The notes beneath the pieces are model-generated. The model ran no database searches and was not told the DNA's origin. It saw nothing but the letters and a program-made list of their open reading frames with translations. Shown piece by piece: positions 21,843-32,945 of a DNA stretch of 64,000 nt. Origin of the DNA: Lepidodermella squamata (Eukaryota; Gastrotricha); contig JBLDXI010000015.1 of assembly GCA_047495785.1 (NCBI GenBank), positions 4,650,001 to 4,714,000 on the forward strand, read 5' to 3'. Both the position numbers and the translations under genes were made by a program. Every line of letters starts with the position of its first letter. Position 1 is the first letter of the stretch.

Positions 21843-22725
21843 TCAGTTGGCCATTGAGATCGGGGTAATGTTGAATGAAAACGTGCGCGTATTTGCGATT
21901 TTGGGATTGAGCTTCGACTTTCGAGATGACTTTGGAGCGTAGTGAGCATAAACGTCTTCGTCGGCTGGACAAGAGCGAGTAAAGATTTCACTGTTGTAAC
22001 CCGCGCTCAAGTAGCGCCACACGTGAACCAGATCGGCAGGAATGTCAAAATCTTTGAAGGCTTTCCCGGCAACTCTTACGTGATGGAGGCGAGGCAGCAA
22101 CAGGCAGTCGACAAATCCCATCGTATCCGATAGGGCGTAAGTGCACGCTTGGTCAGCCAAAAACGCATCAAGTTGCCTCAGCACTTTCACAAGCGCAGAC
22201 GAATCATCGTGAGGGTCCGATAAAAAGATGTTTAGTTTCTACAAAATGATGCCTAATAGCTACGGAGAAAACATAATACCAAACAAGACTTACCGTTTTC
22301 AGACTGAGAAATTTCTCAGCCTCCGCTTGGTCGGCAGTAGTTTTGCAAGCACGCATTTCAGGTAATGCGAACGAATCAATGAATCGGTCAATGTCGTCGC
22401 AGTGAGCAAGAACATCTCCCTGAAAGTATAATAGCCATTAGAAGCACATAATCGAGTTTGAGATTCAGATTACCGCTCGTGGTCCTTGTAAAATATGCAC
22501 AACAGGAAGAGAATTTCCCACATTCAGGGCCACGTAATCTTTCGGTGGAGATTCCGAGCTGATAGTGACTACCTCGTGAAGGATCAATCGGTCAGCCCGA
22601 TCCAACAGCTGAAACGCCATGAAGTATTGCTGATCAACTGGATTGGCGTCGATGCTGCGTTTGTCGAGCGTCGATGCTTTGACGTAAAGGTCGATTACTG
22701 TTTTGTCCTTATCCATGTACTCCAT
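21843..22725 (-). CDS. Chloride intracellular channel (CLIC/EXC-4) family protein
   Basis: Three exons (22725-22474, 22419-22294, 22238-21843) join in frame to 257 residues, the usual CLIC length. I start at the ATG in a GCCATGG context, just before KTVIDLYVKASTLDKRS, which matches the start of the thioredoxin-like half of invertebrate CLICs (LYVKAS, IIKASTID). The all-alpha GST-like C-terminal half has DTMGFVDCLLLPRLHHVRV, FKDFDIPADLVHVWRYL and FTRSCPADEDVYAHY, all strong CLIC signatures. CLICs occur as soluble glutaredoxin-like and membrane forms; C. elegans EXC-4 shapes the excretory canal lumen. The Cys site of the family is replaced by NPVD here, so redox chemistry at that site is unlikely. 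An acceptor at 22758 keeps the frame open further upstream, so a longer N-terminus with another exon cannot be excluded. Confidence 0.82.
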
Positions 22726-22757
22726 GGCATATATATTGGTGAGAATTAAGGCGGCCT

Positions 22758-24501
22758 CTAAACATAAAAACGACACAATTTTATAAATTTAATCATATGA
22801 ATTAAAAATCGAGATCGCCGTTATACATCATCAGAAAAATCAGAAATAATTCCGAGGCTTTAATGAGGCACATTGAGCACCATTCATGAAAAATGGAGAA
22901 TCTAACTGCGGAACCTAGGAATATTCTTAGGATATAGCTATATCAAGTTATTAAAAAGGACTGTAAATTATCAAAAGATATCGAGCGATTCTCTTGTTGT
23001 ACATTACTAATAATTTATAATTCCTAAATATCAGGGTTACATTTAAAATATCCATGACACAGGTGTCAGGTCAGAGGAAAATATGTCGTTACCAAGAGTA
23101 TGTTGCTTATTAACAAGGCTGATCAGCGGAAATTCTAGGGAACGGACGGAATTCGTCATTACATTCTAAAAATGACGGCAAGTATGATTACACGACTTCA
23201 GCCCTTATCTCCCAAGAATGATTATGTATTACTGAATAATTGGCCAGACGCCAGATGAAAGGTTTCCACTCGACTAGCAGTTCGCAGTTTTCAATACTTA
23301 CGCCCGAGATCATCGGTCAGTCTAGAGTCTAGATTTATAAAAACTCATCCATGGCGGTCGCAAAAAATTCTCGGGGAGTATGGCGCTCGGCGATCTCCCT
23401 GACACGAGACACCGACTAAGAAGATAATTTCAAACGCCTCGAAAATAAGTCCGGAATCATTTTTAGAAAGGATATAGAGAGGACTTGGAAGTTAGAAGCC
23501 CGTAATCCAGAATGAGACATTAACATAGACGGAAATGTTTAACGTCCGATGTCAAGGGCAATTGCTGTAGCGGTGATATGACTATTCCGTGGTCATAAAG
23601 AGCGTCTCGTAGGTGGAGGGCGGAGTCTACGCTTTGGAAGTTTATCTGGGCTCTGGATGCCGCATGTCGCGGCTGAATTCACTAAATGTCATGCCAAAAT
23701 CGAAGCGCAATCGCATTAATCCATAGTCGAATTCAACGTTTAAAATAAGGCGCTACTAACGTCCATGTAGGGAGGTCAACGCTGGAGTTTGCGTACATTC
23801 CCTTATTGACTGCCATTGGGCAGGGGACCATCGCCTTGTTCAACGGTGAGAAGCGCAAAAACCCAAGGCGAAACGCTGAAGAGCGAGAAAAAGCTCGGGG
23901 CCAAAAACTCGAAAACCGAAAAACTCAAAAATATATTTATTTTAATAAAATTTGACTTCTGCATGTCTAAAGCAATTAAAAATTTTGCTTTTGATAAGCT
24001 TCAAAAAATGTGAAACAATTAAATGCGACAATTTTTCAGTCGCTTGTCCCTTCAGGTTTCAAAGCTTTCGGGACGGGCCGAGTTTGCAAAACGGAAGGCC
24101 TGAAGTGGTTTGTTTAGTCCCGTTTGAGGGTTTATCGTCATCAGCATTTGCCTGATTTCTTACCTGTGACCAGAGTAAATGCTTTGTTATCTGTGTTTTA
24201 TGTTTTAGACACTGGCCCAAAAATTACGAGCATTTAAAGTTTTTGATGTGAACCTTGGATTTTTCTCGCTCTGCGTATGAATTTATATTTAGGTATGAAC
24301 CCGAATCGATGCATATTATTTTGATGCTAATAGTGCGAATTACGTCATACTTGCATCAGATCGAAGGCTCTCGGCGCTCTTCTTGTGGATTGTAGATTTT
24401 TCTCGTGCTTAATTTGGGATTTGGGAAGCTTACTTCTTATCGAAACCTTTGATTCATTGACATGATCTAACTCACTTTTATTTATTTATTAGAGTTTTAA
24501 G
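22758..24501. other. Non-coding stretch between CLIC and SF3B1
   Basis: No exon with recognisable homology is seen. An AG acceptor-like site directly before the SF3B1 ATG (TTATTTATTAG at about 24482-24492) suggests a 5' UTR intron or a trans-splice acceptor for that gene. A purine-rich segment at about 23840-23935 (repeated GAAAAAC/CGAAAAAC) may be simple-sequence DNA. Confidence 0.4.
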
Positions 24502-27500
24502 ATGTCACAGCAATTTACCCATGAAGACATTGAAGAACAGGTTAGATCCTTACAACAAAAGCGTGGTAAATTGAATACTGCTCCCGCCGCAGACGAAGAT
24601 GCTTCTCGTGTTGGTTTGGGTGAAGTTGGAGCTTTTGATAGGGATATTTACTCGAACAGAAACTACGAAGGCTATGAAACTTCGATTCCCGCGGGTGACG
24701 ACATAGACGATGAGGACGATTATGGCGCTCCCACTGCTCAAAAGAAGCAGCCCACTAATGCTGCTGGATTCACGATTCCGGTGTTTGCTGAGGAAGAAAA
24801 GGTGCGCTCATATCATCATTGCTTGAATTTATCCAAGTAACATTTTTATATTTTCTACTCTTAGAATTTCGATCCATTCGCTGAGCATCGCGGGCAGTCC
24901 AAAATCATTGCCGAAAGAGAAAATGAATATCAGGCAAGACGAAGGAACTTGATCATATCTCCAGAGCGAGCGGATCCTTTTGCCGAAGGTAATTTCTCTT
25001 AAAATTCAATTTTTACTAGGGTATTATCAGAAGGATGAGCTCCTTCTCACAGGTTTGCCTTGATTTATTCAATTCCCTTAAACATTGAACTTCTCTTTGC
25101 GGCTCGAAGCACAACGCAGTACATATGCTATGTTTTAACCCTGAAATCTTCAAGCAACATTTAACGATTTCCGATCCGATTCGTGCCTACTTCCTGTGTA
25201 GGATCGACTACTTTCGTATTCAGTGACAAGCGAATGTAACTTGCGGCGTTCTTCCACTTTGTTACTAAGATTGTATTTTACAGGCCACCTACGACGCAGT
25301 TTTTCGGCTAATTGCCGTTCAGGAATTGATTTTTCATTTCGGACAGTTGCTATTCTACGATTTTTCAAGTAGAATGATTCGCGCCGACCTAACATTAATA
25401 CATTTACAAACAATACACCTATATAGAAACGAAATTAAATTTAATTCCATGTTATTAAATTGATTATTTTTTTTTCACAGGTGGCAAAACGCCAGATGTG
25501 CGCAGCCGCACTTACATTCAAATCGCACAGGAACAAGCCCTAAAGAAGCAGCAGGTAATTGAAATTGTACCAAATCCAACCAAATTATTAAATTTGTCTC
25601 TTTCAAGAATGCTATTCAGAAGCAGCTGTCAGATTTGGCTAAGTCCGGCGATCTTAAGGCTGCCGCTCAAGCAGCTGGAGACAAGCCAGCAGAGCGCAAG
25701 CGACGATGGGATCTTGCATCTGGTGAAACTGTCGTTGCTTCTCAGGCTCCTAAAAAGAAAATTCAGACGGCTCAATGGGAGACGGCCGAAACTCCAGCTG
25801 CAGCGCGTTGGGAAGAAACACCTGGTCGTACCAGAGTAAGGATATCGATGAAATATTACTTCTTGTTTAGTTTCAAGTTACTTATTTATTCAGGGCGGCG
25901 AAACTCCGAGCGGTCGTGAAGTTTGGGATGCCACCCCGGCTGCGGCCACTCCCGGTCGTGATGCTGCGAGCGTTCGTCGAAATCGTTGGGACGAAACACC
26001 ACGAGGCGAAACTCCTGCACATGCTGCCGGTTGGGCTGAAACGCCGCGTGCTGATCGAGGTGGCGATTCGATGTCATCGGCTAATGATATCGGTGCATCA
26101 AAGCGTCGATCTCGATGGGACGAAACGCCGGCTATGGCTACACCGAACAACGCAGGCATGCACACGCCGATGATGGGTGGAATGACCCCATCTGGCACTC
26201 CGGGTATGGGAGGAATGACTCCGGGTGCGACGCCAAGCGGAGCCAAGGCAATGGGTATGGCAACTCCAACACCAGGGCAGTTGCAAATGATGACCCCTGA
26301 GCAGATGCAGGCCTATATGTGGCAACGTGAAATCGACGAGCGAAACCGTCCTTTGAGTGACGAGGAGCTCGACGCGATCTTACCGCCCGGTTACAAGGTA
26401 TTGCAACCCCCAGCTGGCTACCAACCTCTTCGAACTCCTTCTCGCAAAATTTTCGCGACGCCAACACCTATGGCTACATTGGGAACACCGCAAGGGTTCC
26501 GTATTCAGACGCCAAAGTTGGACACTGGACCGAGCGCGGCTATGAACTTGCAGCCGAAGGATGAAACCATGCCGGCATTGAAACCGGACGATTTGCAATA
26601 TTTCGAAAAACTTCTTCAGGAAGTTGACGAAACTCAGTTACCGCCAGAGGAGCAGCGCGATCGCGAAATCATGCGGCTCTTGCTTAAAATCAAAAACGGA
26701 CAGCCGCCGATGCGAAAACAAGCGTTACGTCGCATCACCGATAAGGCGCGCGAATTCGGCGCTGGACCATTGTTCAACCAGATTTTGCCACTGCTTATGT
26801 CGCCAACCCTCGAGGATCAGGAGCGCCATTTACTCGTTAAAACAATTGACAGAATTTTGTATAAACTCGACGATTTAGTTCGTCCTTATGTCCACAAAAT
26901 CCTGGTCGTCATTGAGCCACTGCTTATAGACGAGGATTACTACGCCCGTGTTGAGGGTCGTGAGATAATCTCGAACTTGGCTAAAGCAGCCGGTTTGGCT
27001 ACGATGATTTCAACCATGCGTCCCGATATCGATCACATGGACGAATACGTGCGTAACACGACTGCCCGAGCTTTCGCGGTCGTTGCCTCAGCCTTGGGCA
27101 TTCCGTCCCTGCTGCCTTTTTTGAAAGCCGTTTGCAAGTCGAAAAAGTCGTGGCAAGCGCGTCACACCGGTATTAAGATCGTGCAACAAATTGCTATCCT
27201 CATGGGATGTGCAATTCTCCCGCATTTGAAGAGCCTTGTCGAAATCATTGAAACCGGTCTTGTCGACGAACAGCAAAAAGTGCGAACAATTACTGCTCTT
27301 GCGTTGGCTGCCTTGGCCGAAGCCGCTACCCCGTACGGTATCGAAGCTTTCGACTCTGTCCTGAAACCGCTTTGGAAGGGCATTAGGCAGCATCGCGGTA
27401 AGGGCTTGGCCGCCTTCCTCAAGGCTATCGGTTATTTGATTCCGCTGATGGACGCCGAGTACGCTAATTACTACACACGAGAAGTTATGCTCATTTTGAT

Positions 27501-29157
27501 CCGTGAATTTCAATCTCCCGACGAGGAAATGAAGAAAATTGTATTGAAAGTTGTGAAGCAATGCTGCGCGACTGATGGTGTTGAAGCGAGTTACATTAAG
27601 GAGGAAGTTCTACCGCCGTTTTTCAAACATTTCTGGAATCAACGAATGGCTATGGATAAGCGGAATTACCGCCAGTTGGTCGATACTACTGTTGAAATCG
27701 CGAGCAAAGTCGGCGGCGCTGAGATCGTTTCTCGCATAGTCGACGATTTGAAAGACGAATCTGAACCGTACCGTAAAATGGTCATGGAAACCTGCGACAA
27801 AATTGTTACGACCATGGGCGCTACTGACATCGATTCTCGCCTTGAAGAGTTGCTGATCGACGGCATTTTGTACGCATTCCAGGAGCAAACGTCCGAAGAC
27901 GCTGTTATGCTGAACGGCTTCGGAGCTGTGATTAACTCGCTTGGAAAACGCTGCAAACCTTATCTGCCTCAGATTTGCGGTACAATCTTGTGGCGTTTGA
28001 ACAACAAATCGGCGAAGGTTCGCCAACAAGCCGCTGATTTGATCGCGAAAATCGCTGTTGTGATGAAGGCGTGCCAGGAGGAGAAACTGCTCGGCCATCT
28101 CGGCGTGGTCCTTTACGAGTACCTAGGCGAGGAGTACCCCGAAGTTCTCGGGTCTATTCTCGCGGCGTTGAAGGCTGTTTGCAACGTGATTGGCATGTCG
28201 AAAATGACGCCGCCGATCAAGGATTTGCTGCCTCGTCTGACGCCAATTTTGAAAAATCGTCACGAGAAGGTGCAGGAGAACTGCATTGATTTGATTGGTC
28301 GTATCGCAGATCGTGGCTCTGAGTTTGTTTCTGCGCGAGAGTGGATGCGTATCTGCTTTGAACTTCTCGAGCTGTTGAAGGCCCACAAAAAGGCGATTCG
28401 ACGCGCTGCTGTGAATACTTTCGGCTACATTGCCAAGGCTATTGGCCCTCACGATGTGCTGGCGACACTGCTGAACAATCTTCGAGTTCAGGAGCGTCAG
28501 AACCGTGTCTGCACAACCGTCGCGATTGCCATTGTTGCCGAGACGTGCAGCCCTTTCACGGTCATTCCAGCCCTTATGAACGAATTTCGAGTGCCTGAGC
28601 TGAACGTCCAAAACGGTGTTCTCAAGTCGTTTTCTTTCATGTTTGAGTATATCGGTGAAATGGCCCGTGATTACATCTACGCCGTCACTCCACTTCTCGA
28701 AGATGCCCTCATGGATCGTGACCTGGTCCATCGTCAGACTGCAATGTTCGCAATTCAAGTGAGTTTTTCTATAAAATAATAAAAATTCAACCTTAATAAT
28801 CGTCTATTTAATTTTTTCCAGCATTTATCAGCGGGCGTTTTCGGTTTTGGATGTGAAGACGCATTGACTCATCTGCTCAACTTCGTGTGGCCGAACATTC
28901 TCGAAACATCGCCCCACGTCGTGCAAGCGTTCTTCGGCGTCGTCGAAGGCATGCGGCTGTCAATCGGCCCGCAGCGCATTTTGCAATACACAGTTCAGGG
29001 TCTGTACCACCCGGCGCGGAAGGTGCGTGAAATCTACTGGAAGGTGTATAACACGCTGTACATGGGCGCCTCGCACGCGCTCGTGCCCGCCTTCGTGCGC
29101 ATCCCGAACACTCAAACGAACACTTTCGAGAGATACGAGCTTGACTACGTGGTCTGA
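24502..29157 (+). CDS. SF3B1: Splicing factor 3B subunit 1 (SF3B1/SF3b155)
   Basis: Six exons (24502-24801, 24865-24988, 25481-25554, 25608-25835, 25894-28758, 28822-29157) join in frame to 1308 residues; human SF3B1 has 1304. The N-terminal third is disordered and holds repeated RWDETP and TPG motifs, which bind U2AF-homology-motif proteins and are CDK phosphorylation sites in the family. From about residue 490 to the end are the HEAT repeats, nearly identical to the human protein, for example DPxx...[16 protein letters not shown] and [10 protein letters not shown], which carries the lysine that is the cancer hot-spot K700 in humans. The end is YELDYVV. SF3B1 clamps the branch-point/U2 snRNA duplex in the spliceosome nucleus. 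Introns are short except the third-exon acceptor region (492 bp). One exon of 2.9 kb codes most of the HEAT domain. Confidence 0.98.
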
Positions 29158-29590
29158 CCGATATAATTAATAAAAATCTTCGTGTTCGATTATAACAACC
29201 GTTTTTAACCATAATCAAGATCGCACTCCATTAAAACGTTGGAAATGACCGAGGGAAATAATGATTGTGAAGAGGACGAGGTAGTCGAGCGATGTAATAT
29301 AGAATTGGGTGGCATATTAGATACTTTACTTTTTGTTTATAAAACACCTGTCAGCGTTGTCTCGTGTGGCATATGTATATGTACATATTTGATTAAAAAC
29401 AAATAAAAAGCTTTCTGTTGTTAATTTTCTTTGTTGCCGTTTTTATTGGTGGACGATCGGTGGGGTTAATACAAAATTTGAAGTGAAAAAATACCGACAC
29501 CAGAAACGAGTGAAAAATGTCAGATCAACATTTTTGAGGTAGAGTTAAGGAAATGGAGAAGTTGAGGTAGCTTTCCATAGGAAGGACAAT
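29158..29590. other. Convergent 3' region between SF3B1 and cathepsin L
   Basis: This stretch holds 3' UTRs of the two convergent genes. SF3B1 has AATAAA at 29169 and again near 29402. The cathepsin gene has a minus-strand AATAAA near 29442. No other feature is seen. Confidence 0.5.
29169..29174 (+). terminator. Poly(A) signal of SF3B1
   Basis: AATAAA 12 bases after the SF3B1 stop codon. A second copy near 29402 could define a longer transcript. Confidence 0.4.
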
Positions 29591-30688
29591 TTAGACAATC
29601 GGATAGCTGGCCATGTTGGCAATACCGCACATGTTGACACCACGAGCGATTTTAGCGTAGCCCTGCTCGCCCCAGCTGGCACCCCAGCTGTTCTTGACCA
29701 GCCAATAGGGCCTGCCGCTTTCAGTTCCGTAGCCGACGATGAGCATGCCTGAATTCAGATAAACAAAAATAAAAAATTTGAATATAAATGTGAAGCTTGC
29801 CGTGGTTCAATGACTGCCTGCAAGTGCTATCGGTGTATACGCCCGTCTTGTAGTAGTAAAAGTTCGTTGTTACTTCAAAAGCGAACGACACTGGACCTTT
29901 GTTAACCGCCTGAATAGTAGGTTGCTGATGAGAAAATACTCAATCATTGTTGGAATTTTTACCTGCATAATCGCATTCTCATCGCGAGGAATGGTTACGA
30001 AGTAGGGGCGCGTGGTTGAAGCAACCGAGCTGCCTCTGTTGAAACGGCAAGTTCGGCTATCTTGGCCTACGTAAGGGTACGCAGATTCCGTGTTGATGCC
30101 ATTTTGGCCAACGTAGGTGAACGCAAAGTTCATCAAACCACCAGAGCATCCAGCATTGCCGAGATTCCACGTGCAGTCACACAGGTTCTGCTCGGACATC
30201 GAAATGAGCCGCTTGTTTTTGATGTAGTAATGGCCCTCGAGAGCGCCTGTAGCAGAGAATGACCAGCAAGATCCGCAATTTCCCTGATTTTTAACTGGGG
30301 TAACAGCGCCCTGTTGACGCCAGTCGATGGACGCCGCAGCTTGGATCCCAGTCGAATTGAAAACGCCAACTTCACCTGCTGAATCTGGCAGAGGCAAGTT
30401 GGTGTTCAGGCCGAGTTTCGCTTTTTTCAGCTCATCCATCGTAGATGCAGCGAATGCGTTAAGCTCGATAGCGTAAGGGACCTCGTTCTTCTGATGCAAC
30501 TCGTTGTGATGCTTCACCAATTCGTAGTTCTTGTGAAAAATTCCACGGCGCAAGTCTTCTTCATCTCGAGCAAATTGAGCTTCGGGATTTTGACTCTTCC
30601 ATTGCATCCAGCTGCGCTCTTCATCACTCGGTTGAGCAGATGCGAGTGAAACCAGGGCGATTAAGGCAACGGCGATAATTGACTCCAT
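29591..30688 (-). CDS. Cathepsin L-like cysteine protease (papain family C1A)
   Basis: Three exons (30688-29963, 29909-29801, 29748-29591) join in frame to 330 residues, the standard preprocathepsin L length. An upstream start at 30724 lies over the TATA-distance zone, so I prefer the ATG before the signal peptide [17 protein letters not shown]. The propeptide follows with an inhibitor-type helix ([20 protein letters not shown]) and the mature enzyme opens near [17 protein letters not shown]. The catalytic triad is complete: [13 protein letters not shown] (Cys and oxyanion Gln), [11 protein letters not shown] (His) and VKNSWG (Asn). It works as an endopeptidase in lysosomes or is secreted, for instance into the gut. 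The second intron has a GC donor instead of GT. A TATA box lies at 30731-30738. The enzyme looks active. Confidence 0.93.
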
Positions 30689-30730
30689 TGTGACCGTGAC
30701 GAGCTGTTGAGTATAAGCTCGCAAATCGCC

Positions 30731-30738
30731 CTTTTATA
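30731..30738 (-). promoter_or_regulatory. TATA box of the cathepsin L gene
   Basis: The minus strand reads CTATAAAAGG-like sequence with TATAAAAG 43 bases before the start codon, leaving a leader of about 10-15 bases. This also argues for the ATG at 30688 as the start. Confidence 0.6.
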
Positions 30739-31202
30739 GCGCTCATGCTTCGGTGCGAGTGTCCGAATCTTTCCAACGTGTTTTCAAAACATGGACATAT
30801 AACTGGTAGATGTTTCAAGTAGCAAATGCGCAACAAGAAATGGGTAACAAAGCGCGATGCGACGCGAAAAGACACATCAGCTCTCGTAAACAACAACACC
30901 GAGGTGTGTTTTTTTATGAGCTAAACGCACTTCTCACGAATTGACCTCGTTCTCACCTGCAGGCATCACTACCCTTATCGCAATACCATTCGGTAATGGA
31001 ATTTATTTTTAAACTTGAGATGATGTGCTGATTTGATTCGTTCGTATCGTGATTCGGTACTTAGTGATGAAAAATGATTGAATGTAATTTATTCAGTCAA
31101 TATATATTATTAGGTACCATTTTATTTTTTGCTTCCGCGCGTAATAAATATTTTTAAAATTTGATGCTGTCAAATTAAGTTCGAGTATATGATAATGATT
31201 TT
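30739..31202. other. Spacer between cathepsin L and the P450 gene
   Basis: The left part is the cathepsin L 5' flank. The right part is the P450 3' UTR, with TTTATT (minus-strand AATAAA) near 31118. No exon is seen. Confidence 0.5.
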
Positions 31203-32945
31203 TCAACGGCATACAAGCTTTATCCATATTCCGTTAACTGGGGAAATCGTGAAAGCCGACTGAAGTTGCATTTCATCGCCAGTTCTCTCACATGTTTCAA
31301 TTCTGTATTTCCGAAGAAGGTTCACGAGTGTCAGTTTGATTTCCAGCAAGGCGAATCTCATTCCGATGCATATTCGAGGACCAAAGCCGAATGGTAGGAA
31401 AGCAGCATCGCTCCTGGTCGCATGAGTAGGGTAGTCTTTCAGGAATCGTTCGGGATAGAAGAGACCTGGGTCAACCGGGCCCCATTGCTCGGCATCTCGA
31501 TGAATCGACCAAACATCGGCAAGAACTATCATGCCTTTCGGCACACGAATCCCGTTTATTTCAGCGTCTTCCATGGCTAGCCGATTGATGATAAGCGGCG
31601 AGACTGGATACAAACGTAGCACCTCGTTTATGACAGCATCCAAGTAAGTCAAGTCAACAACATTGTCGTAGTGAGGCGTTTTGGCTGGGTCAGAAAAATC
31701 GCGCTCGATTTCGGCCACAACTCTTTGCTGGACTTTCGGATGATTCGCCAGCAAAAATGTAGCGAATGCCAAAGCGTTGCTCGAAGTCTGTTTTTGAAAT
31801 TGATCAAGTAAGTTTCAAAACTATTAGACCGACGAGCTATAGGTGAATTAGCTAACCTCGTATCCAGCGATCATGAACAGCATGCTTTGCCCAGTAATTT
31901 CTTCGATTGAAAGACCTTTATGCCCATGCGGCAACTCGCCAATCTGATTCTCTTCACATTCCAGCATCATTTGCAGCAAGTCCTGTCTAGCCGGTCCATC
32001 GATGCGATTGCTTTCTCGTCGAGTTTTGATGATCTCACCTATCATTTTCAGCAATGTATTGCGAGCTTGAATCATCGGTTCGCGGGCAAACTTGGCGCGA
32101 AAAAACGACAATTTTCTCATTAACGGGCCGAGTTCGGGTATAACTATTGCGACCTTCATCGGCAGTGGCGATGAGAAGATACTCTGAAACATAGAAGTCA
32201 ACGTTTCAAGCATAGGATTGCGCTCCTTGCCACAGGTTTTCGCGCTGTTCAACTCGATACCGAACGCGGTTTCCGAGATTGTGTCCAGCGTTAATAGCTT
32301 GAAGCATTCAAAGATGTCGAACCCGTCAGCTTCATGCGCTCTCTTATCGATCAGCTCCATGAAATCATTTTGGCATTTCGTCATCAGGGGCATGAGAGCT
32401 CGCAGTTTGCCGGCAGAAAAGGTTGGATTTGCGATTGTTCGAAGCCGTTTCCACCTTTCGCCCCGGGCTACGAACATCGTAATCGGATCACTAATTGGGA
32501 AGATAAGAGATGAAGACTCTATTCTGTTCCTATAAATTACGTCGTTGTGTCGGGGTTTGGCTGAATGGGTAGAAGTTTTCGGCCATGGAAACTTGGAAAT
32601 TGCTTAATGAAAACCTGAGTGACGAAGTTGACGTCGCTCGTCACGAGCGTGGGCCAAGAACCTTCAGATTTCGGCCAGATCGATAACAAGAAAATTTACA
32701 AAAACCAAACTGAAAAAACCTTCGTAGTAGCCGAACAGCTTGCCGTACTTTTCAGTCCATTTCGGGATGACAAGGTGCCGATTTGCAGCTTCAGCGAAGG
32801 ATGCAGCATTGCCCAATAGCCAATGGGGTTCTGGTCCTGAAATGCCTTCCTTTTGAAATTCTTTGAAAGCGAATAAACGCCGATAGAGATAGAAGCATAG
32901 TCCAGCTACGAAAGGCACGAAGCACGCTGCTATAATGAAACTCAT
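31203..32945 (-). CDS. Cytochrome P450, CYP3-clan (CYP13/CYP3A-like)
   Basis: Four exons (32945-32720, 32661-32541, 32490-31857, 31787-31203) join in frame to 521 residues, typical of microsomal P450s. There is an N-terminal membrane anchor (MSFIIAACFVPFVAGLCFYL), then GISGPEPHWLLGN and KYGKLFGYYEG, the pattern of the CYP3 clan. The C-helix WxxxR is in FVARGERWKRLRTIANPTF. The I-helix oxygen-binding segment is AGYETSSNAL, reconstructed across the last intron. ExxR is in EVLRLYP, and the haem loop is FGFGPRICIGMRFA with the Cys ligand. It should be an ER monooxygenase acting on lipids or xenobiotics with NADPH-P450 reductase; the substrate cannot be told. All required residues are present, so it looks functional. 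Confidence 0.92.

Noticed and set aside
27088-28758. Long antisense open frames (up to 211 codons) opposite SF3B1
   Set aside because: They lie fully inside the conserved SF3B1 coding exon and have no homology of their own.
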